Below are positions 34,588 to 46,600 of a stretch of DNA of 64,000 nt, piece after piece. Source of the DNA: Apricaphanius iberus (lineage: Eukaryota; Chordata; Actinopteri; Cyprinodontiformes; Aphaniidae). Below the pieces are notes generated by a model, which was given only the letters and a program-made list of their open reading frames with translations, was not told where the DNA came from and made no database searches. The translations under genes were made by a program, and so were the position numbers. The stretch lies in the NCBI GenBank assembly GCA_028564705.1, contig JAPXFQ010000831.1, forward strand, positions 4,454,458-4,518,457. Direction: 5' to 3'. Position 1 is the first letter of the stretch. The number at the start of each line of letters is the position of its first letter.

Positions 34588-35779
34588 TATATAAAATCCG
34601 AAATGCAGCCTTGAGCCTACATGAAATCTTCTCTTACTTCAAATTACTAAATAGTTAACACTGAAAACACTGTGACAAGCTAACAAACTCTCTTCCCGTA
34701 TTCCTGTCATGCTGTTGTCAGCCTCGTTAGGCTGATGAATGAATGTAATATTAATCCTCTAACCGCCGCCGCCACTCCTATATTTCCCTCCCTGGCTCTG
34801 CTCCAACTCTTCTGTCAGACCAAGGGCCCATCCAGGCTCTGTCGGTTGATGTCAAGCTGATGTGAAGCGTTTGTGTATGGCATCTGCCAAACAGTTATGG
34901 CTTGTCAGACTCCCCTCTCTGTCAGAGAGTAATTGGCACACAGACAGTATGGGCAGACATGCAGACGACCACCTACTCGTCGCGCTACCTTTCTCCTCAG
35001 GACCCCCAAGGGGCCCATTTAAGCACCAATCCTTTGGAAGACAGCCTGCTTGTGTATATATTATAGGCAATATCGAGCACTCCTTCACAAACTTTAAGCG
35101 ATGGAATGAAACATAATGGGCAGTCTGGAGCTGAGGCGTAACGGCGAGCATTCATTTTCGGGATTGAAAAGTGTGTTTTTTTCCTGCATGGAAAATGACT
35201 TGCGTGGAATGTTTGGTGTTTGTTTATTTAACAGATGGCATTTGTTCTGTGCTCTTATTAACCCCACGCCTCCCGCAGCACCCCAGACTTAAAACTCAGG
35301 AACATATGTGGTGCAGCAGGGGTGTTAGTCACGCTGCAATAGCCAAATCCCGAACAGGTTGTAAATGCCGGTCTGCTTTTCTAGACTCCTTTTTCTACAT
35401 CCCTGTTGCTCCGCCAAAGCCGGGGTCAGCGGTGTTGAGGGAGATTCGCAAGGCATGTCCATTCCCTGTCCAACAGGAGTAGGAGTTACTCACTGTGACA
35501 GGAATTTTCAAAATAAGTTTTCTAAACTCCATTTGGGTTAGTCTTCTCATGTTGGTGAGAAAAAAATTCTACCCTCTAATAGATTCTGTTTCTGCCATAT
35601 TGTTGCAGTTTAGATCAGGTTTAAACTGAGGATTTAGATAATTAAAGTAGAAATCTCTCCAAACCTGACTGTGTGAAAAAGTAAATGCCCCCTAAACCAA
35701 ACAACAGCTATCAATTGTTTGTGATAACAGGCGATAAGTCGTTACCACCCCTTCGACAGAGTTGTCGTCCACTCTGTTG
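34588..35779. other. No gene recognised
   Basis: Unique-looking. 34690-35110 is complex, balanced in composition and may include conserved non-coding sequence. ORFs at 34852-35151 and 35171-35482 show no motif. Confidence 0.4.
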
Positions 35780-35965
35780 TTGAATCAACCTTCCATACCA
35801 CTCAGCTCGTTTGGTTCTAGTCTAACCTCTGCATCCCCACAATTAGAAACCAAACATAAACAAACAGCATGAAGTTTTTATGCTCCTCTAATCTGGAACA
35901 AACTTCCAGAAAACTGCTGAATCACTAAGTTCAATTAAATCAAAGCCAAAAACCAATTTGTTTAG
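35780..35965 (+). mobile_element. Degenerate L2-like ORF end
   Basis: AATCTGGAACAAACTTCCAG, then TTCAATTAAATCAAAGCC and TTTGTTTAGAGCAACCCTTG decay from the L2 phrase encoding LIWNKLP and FKSRLKTHLFRAAF, as seen cleanly at 18.8 kb. No terminus is preserved. Confidence 0.5.
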
Positions 35966-36061
35966 AGCAACCCTTGATTAATAATCATTGGAACATCATT
36001 AATTCTAGTATGGATTACAGTTTTTACTACTTTTCTTTATTTTGTCACGGTAATGTCAACA

Positions 36062-36355
36062 GTTTTTTTGTCCATCCAGCCATCCATCCATTATCTTCCG
36101 CCTATCCGGGGTTGGGTCACGGGGGCATCATCTTAGGCAAAGAGACCCAGACTTTCCTACCCCAGCTACTTGGGCCAGTTCCTCACCAGGGAGGCGTCCA
36201 GGAGGCATCATGACCAGATCCCCGAGCCACCTCAACAGGCTCCTCTCAGTGTGGAGGAGCAGCGGCTCTACTCTGAGGCCCCAGGGTGACTGAAGTTCTC
36301 ACCTTATCTCTAAGGGAGAGCCCAGCCACCCTACAGAGGAAACTCATTTCTCAGA
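36062..36355 (-). mobile_element. Rex3 (RTE-clade) LINE, 3' end
   Basis: The plus strand starts with CCATCCAGCCATCCATCCAT, then TATCTTCCGCCTATCCGGGG, CACCAGGGAGGCGTCCAGGA, CCGAGCCACCTCAACAGGCT and CTAAGGGAGAGCCCAGCCAC. These are the complement of the well-known Rex3 3' region with its (GGAT)n tail. A section found in full-length relatives is missing between about 36176 and 36186, an internal deletion. No reverse transcriptase is present. Confidence 0.85.
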
Positions 36356-37950
36356 GAAACTGAGTATTGCTGCTACGTCATTCTGTATCAGACATAGTAA
36401 AAAGACATGTATATATGGACGCCAGAGGGTTAAACAATGTAATTTCCTGTTTTATTTTCGAACGACATAGAAACGTTATATTTCTTCAGTTTTAAATCTC
36501 CGTTTCCCATAAAAGCTGACATTTATTCTACTCATTAGACCCATCTGTGTTCACTCTAATATCACACACCCAGGAATTTAAGTCTCTTTCATTCTCTGCT
36601 GGATTCTATTGCTCTTGTCTTGGTTTCTGTATTTTTTCTTTGTTCTCTCTAAAGTTTTTCTATTAAATCTCCATTCAGCTTAGCTTAGCCATCTGTCCTG
36701 CTGTCATTGGTCCTGAACAAATCACAAAGATGATGCAAATGCTTCAACTGTCCCGCTTGATATTTCTCACCTGGCAACAAATCTGAAACACGCCACTGTC
36801 TTCGAGTGTTTATGTTTTCATATCAAATTCTTATGCTCATATGGACCATTGAATGTACTTGAAACAAACATTTTAAAAGTAAAATCGTTAGCTGGTATTG
36901 AAAATCTGTAGAATCGCTGGTACTTGACCAAGTTGCATCTATAACCAGGTTCCAGTCTGTTCTCAACCTCCTGCTTTTACTGAACGTTTCAACCTGGTCA
37001 AATGAACCAAACCTCCACAGGTCTTTGGCCTCTTTGTGTGTGCTCAAGTCTCTCATTAGTATGTAAACAGGACTGTTGTGGGTCAGAAGAACAAGACCCA
37101 ATGAATCTCCACTAATGTTTCCTCCGGCCTTTCTGCTGATGGACACTGAAAGCCCGGGAGCTGTGAGCTCAACAACGCTGTGAGGTCACTGAGAGGTCAA
37201 CAGACAGTTATCAGCAGCCTCTAGACTCTTAGCATCCTCTTAAAATAAATAGTGAGTGGAAGTCACAAAGTGTTCTTCCACTATGACACTTAAGTGACCT
37301 GAGAAGGCATGTGTTTTCTCCTCCTCTTCCTCCACCCCCTTCCTCCTTCATCACGTGTTGCTGATAGTTTCATCTTGGCTTCTAGAAGGATGTCCAAAAA
37401 TCTGTCTGTTTTGGAGTTGTATAGATATTATTATATTCTGGTGTATTAGTGGTACTTGAATGCATCATTGAATTACATTTGATGATAATCTGATGTATAG
37501 AATCCCATGATGCATTGCTGGTGTGTGGTACTTGTTGAATGCTACAGATATAAGGATTTGGACTTTAATCTAGTCTTCTTGCTACAACAATGATTGCATT
37601 CTATTTTACATCATTTCACCTCGGGTGTAATGGTACAAAAATCATGGTTTGGTACATTTTCAGTGCACTTTCATCAAGAAAAATACATACAAATATGCAT
37701 GTGACTTTTTTTTACTTTGATCAGCCTTTAACAAAAACAAAAACTTTTTTGACTGGAGATTTCATACATTTTTTTTCTAAATAAATAGAGTAACAAGCAG
37801 ACTAATGTTAATGTTTAGAAATGTTGAAATAATACTTTACCCATATCTGTGGAAAAAACATGCTTGACTAAATGTAGGCAGTTGATACAAAAATGATTAG
37901 TCCTGTACTCTACAAATCTGGCTTTTATTTAAAATAAAATAAAAGAAACA
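36356..37950. other. No gene recognised
   Basis: Unique-looking sequence; no element ends or exon recognised. A 107-codon minus-strand frame at 36823-37146 has no motif. Confidence 0.45.
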
Positions 37951-38491
37951 TTAAAGGAATAATTCACCCCTGGAAAGATGAATGTGTATTTAAAGTGGGT
38001 CAGATATGTACTGGAAATTTTATTTTTTATTATTATGTTTTGTTTAATTCTAGACTGAGAAAAGCCAGAAAATGTATTTTTTTACTCATGTGGCTGAAAT
38101 ACAACAATTCCCAGAATGCACTTGGTTTGCTGCCCTTAGGCCACTCACAAACCACGCCTACGTGTTACGCGCTTGATTTCTGAGGATGTAATGCGCTAAG
38201 TAGTTTGCAACGCCGTTAAACACTAAAAGAACATTGAACCTGTGCCTAAACCATCAAAGGAAGCTGCCACAACTTCTTTCAAAAGTCGATTCTAAAGCCT
38301 GCCGCACACGAGAGCTATCTGCTGACTTCGTGGGAAGAACGCTATGATAATGCCGGGTGTACAAACTCAGTAACGTCTTAGTAAAAAAAAGAAAAACAAA
38401 CAAAATAGTAACTTTTCATTAAGCCGTCTGTTTGTCCCTGCGGGCTTTGGCTGGCGTTTCCAGTTGATCTTTGGGATCCTGAAGTAGGTTT

Positions 38492-38635
38492 CTAGGACCC
38501 CCCTATCCATGTGTGGTTCATCCACAACTGTTCGTCGCTGTACTGCGGCCCGTATAGGTAGCCGCGAGCATCCGATTCTCGCAACACATCTTCAAAATCC
38601 CCTTCTGCCATTTCAACTTCCAAACTACCTTCCAT
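38492..38635 (-). CDS. 47-codon ORF inside the TTAA element
   Basis: ATG at 38635-38633, stop TAG at 38494-38492. The peptide starts MEGSLEVEMAEGDFEDVL and contains ARGYLYGPQYSDEQLW. The acidic N-terminus followed by a GYLxxPxYxxEL-type motif reminds me of short zinc-domain proteins annotated in fish as P2X7-receptor-like and often linked to transposons. The cysteine/histidine-rich part of those proteins is not seen here. Function is unknown; the ORF could be the first exon of a captured or transposon-encoded protein. Confidence 0.3.
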   Translation of the reverse strand: MEGSLEVEMAEGDFEDVLRESDARGYLYGPQYSDEQLWMNHTWIGGS

Positions 38636-38908
38636 TGTGATTAGCCTACTATTCAAACTTTCTCCAGCAAGAGCCTGTTAGCTTAGCTTCTACAGAAAGA
38701 CGGCAGACACGACACGTTTACTTTCTGTGAGTGAGATCCCTCCCCATATGGGCGTGGTGAAAACATGCGGAACTAGCACTCAATACTGGCTGTAGTTTAT
38801 TGCCTCTGGCCAAAAAAATCCTCCGATGATACAAAATGACGATTTTTGTGTCATTGGAGGACTTTTTTCAAGCCTAAAATTCACAAATCTCTCCTCTCAG
38901 GGGGATAT

Positions 38909-38926
38909 GGGGGGGGGGGGGGGGGG
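38909..38926. repeat. Poly-G tract (18)
   Basis: An uninterrupted run of 18 G within the TTAA element, about 75 bp from its right end. It can form G-quadruplex-type structure and is prone to length errors. Confidence 0.95.
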
Positions 38927-39000
38927 CACGGACATTCGAAAATACTGCTAGTTTTCTACTGATACAAAGCTTAATGCTAAATGCTGAAGTATCCCTTTAA

Positions 39001-39829
39001 TTTACACTTTTAGGCAAACATGGAAGACTGGGCTCTGGTCAGATGAGATTATTTAATTGTACTGATCTTCAGCTATAAAAGAAAACAGGAATAAATGTCA
39101 ATTCCTAAATGAACTGATCTTGTTGACACACACAGTACTCAAAAATAAAAAACTGCACCTAAACAAGTGAAAATAAAGAACCCCAAATGTTTCATATTTT
39201 TTAATCACAGCAATTTTCTGAACCACGTCATTTACTCCACTTGTTTCTGTTCGTCCTTCAGCAAAAAGTGTGACTCTTGCACTTCGATATCTAAAACTTG
39301 TAAATAAAGATAAATATTCCTGCAAGCCACCGTAGCTTTCAGACACGCAAGAAACTAAAGCTGCCTGTAGTATCTCTTAATTTTACAGAACTATTCTCAT
39401 GTGATTGCCAAAAAATGTGTTTTTCCTAATGCAGAAGACACTAAAGACACTGGTGTTAGTGGCTGCATCAAAGTATTTTCCATCTTCTTCAACAAGGGAG
39501 ATGGCTTTTGCTCTGCTTACTGGTAACATGCGCTGCAGTGGAACTAAAAGACTGAATCAAGTGGCCTGATCCAACTCTCCCCTGGGTTCCAGTGGTACTG
39601 AGACGAGAGATTATAGACACACAATTCCTGTCCTTCACAGGACCCCAGTGTGATACCCTCCATGAACAAACACATTCCCAGAATGTAAAACAGAACCACC
39701 ACCATAAGATTTTTTTTTTTTTTTTTTTTTGCCACGGTGGCAAAAACATCCAGAAATCTAAAAGGCACGCTCTGTACTCCAGCAAGCCACGCTGACATTA
39801 GGGTGAAAAGGATGTGTGCATGAGGGGGA
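39001..39829. other. No gene recognised; T-tract
   Basis: Unique-looking sequence with a run of 21 T at 39710-39730. No LINE or SINE body adjoins it, so it is not clearly a retrotransposon tail. Confidence 0.5.
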
Positions 39830-40400
39830 TGAAAAAGGGAAGATCCTGTCATCCACCAGTGATTTCCAGTACGGATCCGCCTGGCATTCAAAATTGATGC
39901 CAGTCTTTTTTTTATTCCGCTTTCTGCAGATCTCCAGGTGCTGCTACCAAGGCGTCTTTAAATATTTCATGCCCCCCTTTCCTCCCACCCCCCTATGACT
40001 TTTATGCACCGGAGAATGATTTCAAGATATCGATTCACCTCACCAATCAAAACACCATGCCGTTGCCCTCTCATGTCGAGGCCCTGGCTCCAGATATTCT
40101 CCCCTCATTTTTCTGCTTGATTAATCAATAAATGCCCCTACAATTTTGCCCAATTAGTTTCACACTCTTCCCATTGATTAAAAGGGGGAGGGAAAACATA
40201 TTCGATTTTGATGCACATCACAGAGAACTCAGACACCTCATCAGGTGGTATTGATCCCGGCCAGTCGTCTTCACCGAACCGAGTGCCAATGACCTCCATC
40301 ATTAGGCCCCACAGCTGCTGGCCTGTGCTCTCCAGACTGGGGCAGTTGTCGTCGACCTCCATCCCGATCACCCGACTGCACCTCCATCATCATCCAGCCC
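39830..40400. promoter_or_regulatory. Possible conserved element or exon
   Basis: Complex sequence with TTGATTAATCAATAAATG, CCCATTGATTAAAAG and other SOX/homeodomain-like cores. The right part (40138-40362, minus strand) is also open for 74 codons from an ATG in good context with codon use that looks coding: LESTGQQLWGLMMEV, then GEDDWPGSIPPDEVSEF. The product is not recognised. Conserved non-coding DNA is at least as likely. Confidence 0.25.
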
Positions 40401-41439
40401 ACTTTACCTTCCTCCATCTGTCCTTTGCATCACATCTACCTCTCCTCCTCCCTTCACGTTCTCATTCTGCCTCGTTCCCTCCTCTCTCGTTTCGCTACAG
40501 TCTCCTTATTCATTGTCTCCTGTAATCAGATCATGGCGACCCCCTGCTGGTGTTAATGGCGTTGAGAATCAGCCCAGGGTGTCAGGAAGAATCTTATATC
40601 TCAGGTGCTTGGCTGCCTGTAATGAGGACGGGCACTGTCAAAGCCCAACCTCCTGCTGTGGCAGACAGAGATGAGGGCATAATGAGGAGTGTGTTTAAAT
40701 AAAAAAAAACTGTTAACTCTTGGCTTGTTCAACCACCTGTTACGGTTGGAACCTGTATGTGGTGGTGTTGTCTGAAGCCTCTCAGCAGACGCATGAGATG
40801 ATTACAGCTCCATGTACAAAGTTCATACATATTAAATACAATGGAAACTGAACTTTCCCTTTTTTGGATCATTCAGTGCTTAAATATTATGTATAATTAT
40901 TAGGATATTTACATAACGAAGTGAGGTTTGCAGGTCTTTTTAGCTCTGCGTACCAATGATCTGTATGACTGAGATCAGAAAATTGTTATGGTGACTCCAG
41001 AACATTGCCTATGTAAAAAAAAAAAAAGTATGATGATTTTTTTTCCACCTTGCCATTTTTGTAATTTTCGTCCGATTCTGTACAATGTAGATCGGTGGGT
41101 AAATGTGTGATATGACAATCAAATATGAAAAATAAACATTTGATTATTTTGAAAGTGTTTGGATGAGTGTTTTTGTTAAACTAAAAGTTAAATAAAAAAA
41201 AATTCTATTTGATTTACTTTAGCTTGTAGAAATTAAACGTACATTTCATTTTTCATCCACAAGGGGGTGATCAAGCACCCTCCACACCCCTAGTTCCCAC
41301 AGCCTTGCTGACAGCTGCAGTAATGAACTTTCAATTAATTATTTGGATTTGTTTCATTTAGTACTTCACTGTTCATAATACCGTTTAACTTATTTTTGTG
41401 AATATATTGTCGCTGTTGAATACATCAAATATATAAAAT
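40401..41439. other. No gene recognised
   Basis: A strongly pyrimidine-rich stretch (40385-40500) is followed by AT-rich unique sequence. Nothing identified. Confidence 0.45.
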
Positions 41440-42000
41440 TCAATGTTTTAGCAAAACGTGTACGTCTACATATCGATCTGGAACTGCTCCCACAGAAAGT
41501 GTCTGAAAAAGGGAGGGCCATCTGATAGAATATTTTGAGCTGATTGGAGGACACGCCAGCAAGTGTCCGCCCACCAGGATTTGTCTCAGGCCAATCACAG
41601 TAACGGCTCTTACAAGCGGTGAAAGCTGGTAAATGAAGCTCTTGCTAAATCCAATCGGGAGAAAAGCAAACACATCTTTACCCTCAGGAACTGCATGAAG
41701 TCCTTACCTTTGATTATTTTCCAATGAAGAAATCGTTTTTAGTTCTACTAAAGCAGATTCAATAGCCAGGTACGTACATAACATGTACGTCCAGCTGCTC
41801 TGCCATGTTTGTTTTGGTTTGGATGGGCTCTTAGCTGAACACCCACCCAAACACTCGCCCCAAAGCACAATGCTAACAAACAATTGGTCCGCAGCACCAG
41901 TGGAGATGATTCAGACGGTAATTGGAGCAGTATAAGGTTTGGAAAACTCCAAATCTCGCGAGAATCCACCTTGCAGCGATAGGGTAGATGCAATTTGCTG
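41440..42000. repeat. Suspected dispersed repeat, single copy here
   Basis: CpG-richer than its surroundings, with phrases such as GATTGGAGGACACGCC, CCAATCACAGTAACGG and ATCTCGCGAGAATCCACC that look like teleost dispersed-repeat sequence. No partner copy or terminal repeats were found in the window, so this is an impression. Confidence 0.3.
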
Positions 42001-42054
42001 GGTAATTTGACTGCATTGTTTGAGAACCAGGATCAGTTGGAATATGTATGTTCC

Positions 42055-42128
42055 GAATTGACTTTTTTTTTTAGAGCTTAAGATGGCATGTTGTGAATTG
42101 GCGCTTTAAAAATACACTGAATTGAATA
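42055..42128 (+). mobile_element. GAATTGAATTG-tailed retroelement, terminal scrap
   Basis: GATGGCATGTTGTGAATTGG, CGCTTTAAAAATACACTG and AATTGAATAAA correspond to the last 60-70 bp of the family at 24415-24640 and 29122-29810. Confidence 0.6.
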
Positions 42129-42130
42129 AA

Positions 42131-44842
42131 ACAGATTTAGATGTGAATGTGTCCACCCTAGCATATTGAATCCAGACTCAGCTTGGTTGTCAAATGGAAG
42201 CTTTGCTATTGAATATCCTAGATGTTTACTGAACTACAGCTGCAGGAGGAGACTTTTTTTTTTTCTAATTCTTTAGGTGCTTTAACAAAAGCATGCTTTT
42301 CCATGTAGCCCCATAATTACAATAAAAGAGCCTCACTCTTTAAATGAATGTCCCTACCAGTGAGAGGAGCAAAGCTGGGGTCAGTGGTGGTCAATATAGA
42401 CAGACGGATCAATATGTGAATGTTCCCTTTATTACACAAGTAATGCGAGTGTGTTTAACGCGCAAGGCTGAAAGCACACAAGGAGGAAAATCATATCATC
42501 CATAACATTGGCTGTATATTTTTTGCTTATTTATTTGCACAACTCTCATTATGCATGTGTTAAACATTAACCACTAACCCCAGACGTGAGGAAAGCACTT
42601 CTAATAATAAGCTGGTAAGAACCTGCATGTGGCGAAGCTCCCTAAAGTAAATCTGAAATAATAATTTAAATCCTGGTGAGTTTTTTTTTCCAGCTACATG
42701 AAAAGCATCGGCCAATACTCAAGTGTTTCCCTACACAGCTGTTTATTTTTCCTCTCCTGGTTTCTGACCTTTTTGCAGTAAAACCATACTGTGCTTTAAG
42801 CTTATTGATGTGTGAAAACTTTCAACAAAAAGCTTCATGAGACCTCTTTAGTTTGCATCGCATCCACCTTTGATGGGAACTATATAAATTATGCATGGTC
42901 TGAGCATTAGGGCTGAATTTAAACCCTAGTGTTACACACCAGTGCCTCAAGATATCTGAAAACACAATCAATAATTCTCCATCAGGCACAGAGTTTTCCG
43001 AGGTCTTCTTTGAAGCTGCCTGACAAGTTAAAGGCGGTCCAGTTTCTCTTCTGCTAATGGTTGGCCTCTTAGGACAATACGACATGTGCTGCTGTAAATT
43101 CTTGTGGCCCACTTGTATGATTTAGAGGGTTTTATGGGGCTTAGTTTTAAACTCAGTTTTAGCAGCAGAAGATACGGCTGAACGGTGGTGAGTAGGAATC
43201 CTCTGAAAGCGAGCGAGTGAAATCCATTTCAGTTCTGGGCTTTATACTGATTGCTGAAAGCGGCGGTAAAATTCACTTTAAATCCTTTAATGTTTCAATC
43301 ATTTCTTCTTCTTTGCTGTGTTTTGCTCGTTCTCAGTTGGAGCTCTGCCCTTTAGCAATGTTCTCACAACACAGCCAAAGTTGGAGATTTAAAAAGTGCG
43401 CTAATGAGGCAGGACTTCTGTTTTTAATTCCTAGAACAAGCCATTGATCATCTAGGAACACGGCTGCGTTTGCATCCCTGTGTGTCTCATTTAGACCTTG
43501 CTTTGATGGATACACTGATTCTACCTCCAACAAAAGGCTCTTCCCACGAGAAGCCAAGCGAATACTAGCAGCAGCCTGTAGTAGAAAAGAACTTTCCTTC
43601 ACATCTTACAGCCTTTCTATGTCAGACTGTCTGTGTCTGAGTTTTTTATGATGTGAAGTCACTGTCACATCTGTGGAGGGTTGCTCATATGGTGCAACTG
43701 GTAGGCAATCTAATGACAGACATTTGAAGACCTCCCCTTTTTCTCTATCTTAAAGTGGATTTTTTTTTTTTAAACATCTCATGTTTCATGTAAGAATTAA
43801 TTAATACAGCGTAGATTAGAAGAATTTCAATGCAATTTCCGTTTAGAAAACATATCTAATAAACGTTTGTATAACTATATAGTTTTGATTAACTTTTGCC
43901 AGGTAGGCCTGGTCCACATTGCAGGATTTCTACAGTGATTTCGGCCCCAACTCTCCCCTTCCAACAATCGCAAGGAAGCCGCATTTATCGGGTTGGCTAT
44001 TAAGATAATCCTGACAAGTATTCCTTTAGTGTGTGGTGAGTTTAGAGTGCTCTGGTTTGTTTGGAAGGATGTCTAACAACTCTGATCGCAAATCGGAAAT
44101 ATACAATATGTTTAATTGTCCAATATCACATCTTGTGTGGTGTGTTGTGAGGACAAACGAGCATGCAACCTGTTGAAAAATTAGCTGTAGCCAGTCCGAT
44201 TCCTTGTTTCGATTCCGGTTCCAAGTGATTCTCAAGTCAGATTAATTGAAGGGACAGGGTAATTTTTTTTTTGCATAATTTAAATGAGCTAGCTAACCAT
44301 ATGTAGTCGTACATGATGAAATAGTCTTAAGCTCTCCATGAATTGTAATGCTATGAACTTCTTACTTTATTGTGAATTTCTCATAGGGCTGTTATCTATC
44401 GAGATAAATATGACAAAATTTATGTTCAAATGGTGAAAATTTTCATGTAAGAGCTTTATTTTTGAGAATCTCATGAAAACCGAAACTGAAAGTGTGATGC
44501 TGCAGAAACGTAAACACGCAGCATGTGCTCCCACTGATGGGCAAACCTGGTGCAGAATATTGAACAAATAATAACAAAAAACTTAAACAATCCACTCCAG
44601 ATAAGCTGTAAGGTACGTTCTAAAATCAGAAACCTCTTTGTGGTACTCCTAGTTGTTGCATGTCCCTTGCCCGCAAAGGTGAATGGAGGAGGCGGAGCAT
44701 ATCGGAGTGTTGTCAACTGCCTGGTTAACGTTAGCTTAACAATCTTAAGCCTAGTTAATACTTTTCCATCAGCAAGTTTGCACCCAAATGCAAAGGTTTT
44801 TTTTCATTTATGGTTCTCCTTTTCTGTCTATCCTTTCTGTTG
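42131..44842. other. No gene recognised
   Basis: Mostly unique-looking. The 43905-44260 part (GGTCCACATTGCAGGATTTC, later GATTCCGGTTCC) resembles decayed DNA-transposon sequence, but I could not find matching ends. Confidence 0.4.
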
Positions 44843-45310
44843 GCATCAGTGTTGCAAATCAATTCCTGACCAGGACACCAGGGGGTGCTAACTTTTCATG
44901 ACTGGTCTCCCAATGTCGTTTCTGGTTAACTAGAGTTTATTTTCTTCAGCTTGTGAACGCATTCCCCCTTTAATGAATAATGGACGACATAAAGTGAGGT
45001 GTGTTTAACCTGTAAAGCTTCTTACTAGAAGTGCAGCTCTTAGAATTGTCCAAAAAATCATGTAAATTAACACAGCGGCCTGCTTTGTTGTTCTCTACAC
45101 CTCCTTGTGTTGAAATTCACCAAAAATACCATATTAGATGAACTGGACTTTCAATATAAAGCAGGTAGTACCCAAACGCTGCATGGACTACTGATTACAG
45201 TGAGTATAGAGTGAAACGATCTCTGGCTGTTGGTGAGCTGACCAATCACAGGCACACACTCTTGACGTAGACAGAGAAGTATAAAATAGTCTTCAGGCCG
45301 TTTGTCTATG
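44843..45310 (-). repeat. Dispersed repeat family alpha, copy 2
   Basis: The reverse complement follows copy 1 (552-1190) block by block: CCTGTGATTGGTCAGCTCA, CACTGTAATCAGTAGT, TACTACCTGCTTTATATTG, ACAAGGAGGTGTAGA, GAGCTGCACTTCTAGTAAG, AAACTCTAGTTAACCAG and AGCACCCCCTGGTGTCCTGG. It lacks the internal duplication of copy 1. Confidence 0.75.
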
Positions 45311-45906
45311 AAAACAAATACATGAGCTAACTGGATATTTCCATTTGAGTTTAACAATGGTTTGATTACAACTTGTTTGCCGCCTCAACGTTAACTGGGA
45401 CATATTTTACTGCTTATCTGCCCAGATTTGGACTGCAGTGCAGCGCTAGGCCGATGGTCAGATCCGGAAGGAAGAACTAATGGAGGTAGGCCGACACAGC
45501 ACCTCAAACACATGTCAGTTATTTCTTATACTGTAGGTATCGTACTGAGCAATGTTAATTTGTTTGCTAAAGTGGAGCACATCGCCTCCACACTTTCCAT
45601 GATTGCGCAGTAACGCTAACACTTCTGGCAGATTCGTCTTCATTGGTATTCGGCAGGTTCTTCTTCTGACCGGTGGACTGGTAATCGAAACTAGTTATAG
45701 GAATTTTAAATCTTGCAATCTTTGTTCTCGGTATGACCAAGCTGGATGGAAGTGAGTCTTTTGTTTGTTCTGAAGTACTGTTGTTTAACAAGCTCTACCA
45801 CTGCTGTATGAAGAACTTAGAGAGTAGAAAGTTTGTAGAAAGTAACATAAATATTTATTTATTTTTAAACGGGTACGTGTGTACATGGCCTGAATCTAGC
45901 TGTACC
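45311..45906. other. No gene recognised
   Basis: Unique-looking; nothing identified. Confidence 0.45.
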
Positions 45907-46502
45907 TAAAGGGCCTATATCATGCAAAATCAAGTTTTTGGAGTTTTCAACCATCTGGTAGCGCAATTTTCTTATAAAAAAAAACCCCACCAGAGTGGTT
46001 TTTGGCTTAATTAAAACATGTCTAAGTAACCCGCTTGAATCCTGCTCTCTGAGCAGCTGCACTGCCCTCTTCTGGAAAACGACTGATTGTTCACATAGTG
46101 ATATATTTTAGGTCATTATGTGAAAACAAGGAAGTGCTAGAAGTGTCCGCACCTCCCCTTTACCTCTAAAGTTGCAAACACACCAAACCCCCTTTTCAAA
46201 GCTCATTGCTGCTCCGATTTTAGCAGCTTTGTTGGAATTTTACTTTCTAAAATGAATCTGGGAAAACACTTGTTTGGCTGGGTGGATTACAGGACTTTAA
46301 TCTACATTCCTAAAGAACAGCAGCTGGATCACATCCAACAACAAAAGGACAGAGAGGTAAGTCGCTACATGCTAATGCTAATGTGTGTTAGCCATTTATC
46401 AAGCTGCAAATTAATACAATATTAAACCAACTGTAACATTTTATCGTATGTACGCCTATCCCAGACTTTGAAAACTGTAAAATACAATGAATTAGGCCCT
46501 TT
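45907..46502 (+). mobile_element. Dispersed element family beta, copy 1
   Basis: The left end TAAAGGGCCTATATCATGC and the complement of the right end CAAAGGGCCTAATTCATT are inverse of each other. The first 190 bp match the reverse complement of 49165-49426. The TTAA edge preserved in copy 2 suggests TTAA targeting here too. The element carries an exon-like ORF at 46252-46356. Confidence 0.65.
46252..46356 (+). other. Exon-like ORF with consensus donor in element beta
   Basis: ATG at 46252 opens MNLGKHLFGWVDYRTLIYIP, continuing KEQQLDHIQQQKDRE, and then GAG|GTAAGT, a consensus 5' splice site, at 46356-46357. If unspliced the frame runs on to about 46430. No partner exon or known product was recognised. 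Confidence 0.25.
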
Positions 46503-46552
46503 GAAGCTGCCATTTCAAACAGATATTCTGATCTTAGATGTTCAGATGACAA

Positions 46553-46600
46553 ATTACATTGACATGGACCAAAATCTCTAAGGAACATTTCTGCCAAAGT
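46553..46600 (+). mobile_element. Tc1-like transposase scrap
   Basis: GACATGGACCAAAATCTCTA and AGGAACATTTCTGCC match the late transposase region of the fish Tc1-like family whose end is at 27881. Only about 45 bp remain. Confidence 0.45.

Larger units (their letters stand above)
37951..39000. mobile_element. TTAA-bounded DNA transposon, 1050 bp
   Basis: The left end TTAAAGGAATAATTCACC and the complement of the right end, TTAAAGGGATACTTCAGC, form an imperfect terminal inverted repeat, each beginning at a TTAA. TTAA targets are used by piggyBac and Kolobok elements. The inside is CpG-richer than flanking DNA. It carries a short minus-strand ORF (38492-38635) and a pure G tract (38909-38926). 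No transposase is present, so it is non-autonomous. Confidence 0.65.

Noticed and set aside
39710..39730. T21 as the tail of a retrotransposed copy
   Set aside because: No LINE, SINE or gene-like body next to it and no flanking direct repeat found.
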